Shown in pieces: positions 5,502-5,517 of a DNA stretch of 5,517 bases (positions are counted from its first letter, which is position 1; every line of letters starts with the position of its first letter). Source of the stretch: Burkholderiales bacterium UBA6064 (GTDB lineage Bacteria; Pseudomonadota; Gammaproteobacteria; Burkholderiales; Burkholderiaceae_B). Made by a program: the position numbers and the translations under genes. Below the pieces are notes generated by a model. The model did not search any database. It was given only the letters and a program-made list of their open reading frames with translations, and had not been told where the DNA came from. Where the stretch lies: positions 5,614 to 11,130 of the forward strand of contig DIYC01000001.1 of assembly GCA_002428895.1 (NCBI GenBank), given 5' to 3'.

Positions 5502-5517
5502 GAACATCAAACCCCAC

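Noticed and set aside
5475..5510. Twelve-residue N-terminal extension of IlvA from TTG 5510
   Set aside because: The ATG at 5474 has a well-placed AAAGGA and gives the usual family N-terminus; the extension would be translated across the leader hairpin.
1..5517. Mobile element, CRISPR array, defence system, tRNA or rRNA
   Set aside because: I found no transposase or integrase, no regularly spaced repeats, no flanking long inverted repeats and no tRNA-like clover in the short gaps; nearly all bases are in recognisable genes of similar base composition.

Overview
The window looks like a chromosomal piece of a Burkholderiales-type betaproteobacterium with fairly AT-rich DNA. No taxonomic marker is present. 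The assignment rests on gene order from general knowledge: a MidA-family methyltransferase divergent from a pteridine-reductase-like SDR, a dihydroneopterin aldolase and ttcA is an arrangement I associate with Burkholderia/Ralstonia relatives. The long two-ACT-domain IlvA also fits. Genus cannot be named. I see no phage, plasmid, insertion sequence, CRISPR, tRNA or rRNA signal.

Layout. At the left edge, on the minus strand, lies the N-terminal 230 codons of a MidA-family SAM-dependent methyltransferase, which runs off the window. It appears to begin at TTG, because an in-frame TAA blocks any upstream ATG. A short divergent intergenic region (691-783) holds a plausible minus-strand promoter. 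On the plus strand follow three tightly packed genes: a pteridine-reductase-like SDR (784-1539), a FolB/FolX-type dihydroneopterin aldolase or epimerase overlapping it by ATGA (1536-1940), and the tRNA 2-thiocytidine synthetase ttcA one base later (1942-2823). After a 93-bp gap comes a class III adenylate cyclase (2917-3957). It meets the minus-strand threonine ammonia-lyase ilvA (3954-5474) tail to tail with a 4-bp overlap.

How they work together. The SDR and FolB-like genes form a small pterin/folate unit: one makes or isomerises dihydropterins and the other reduces them. TtcA shares the transcript, probably without metabolic connection. The cyclase and ilvA are separate units.

Most unusual item. 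The cyclase's N-terminal 130 residues have no obvious named domain, but by eye they align with the protein's own C-terminal catalytic domain. This suggests a degenerate tandem cyclase-homology domain that has lost most catalytic residues. The rest of the window is recognisable housekeeping content, and I do not see a new multi-gene system.
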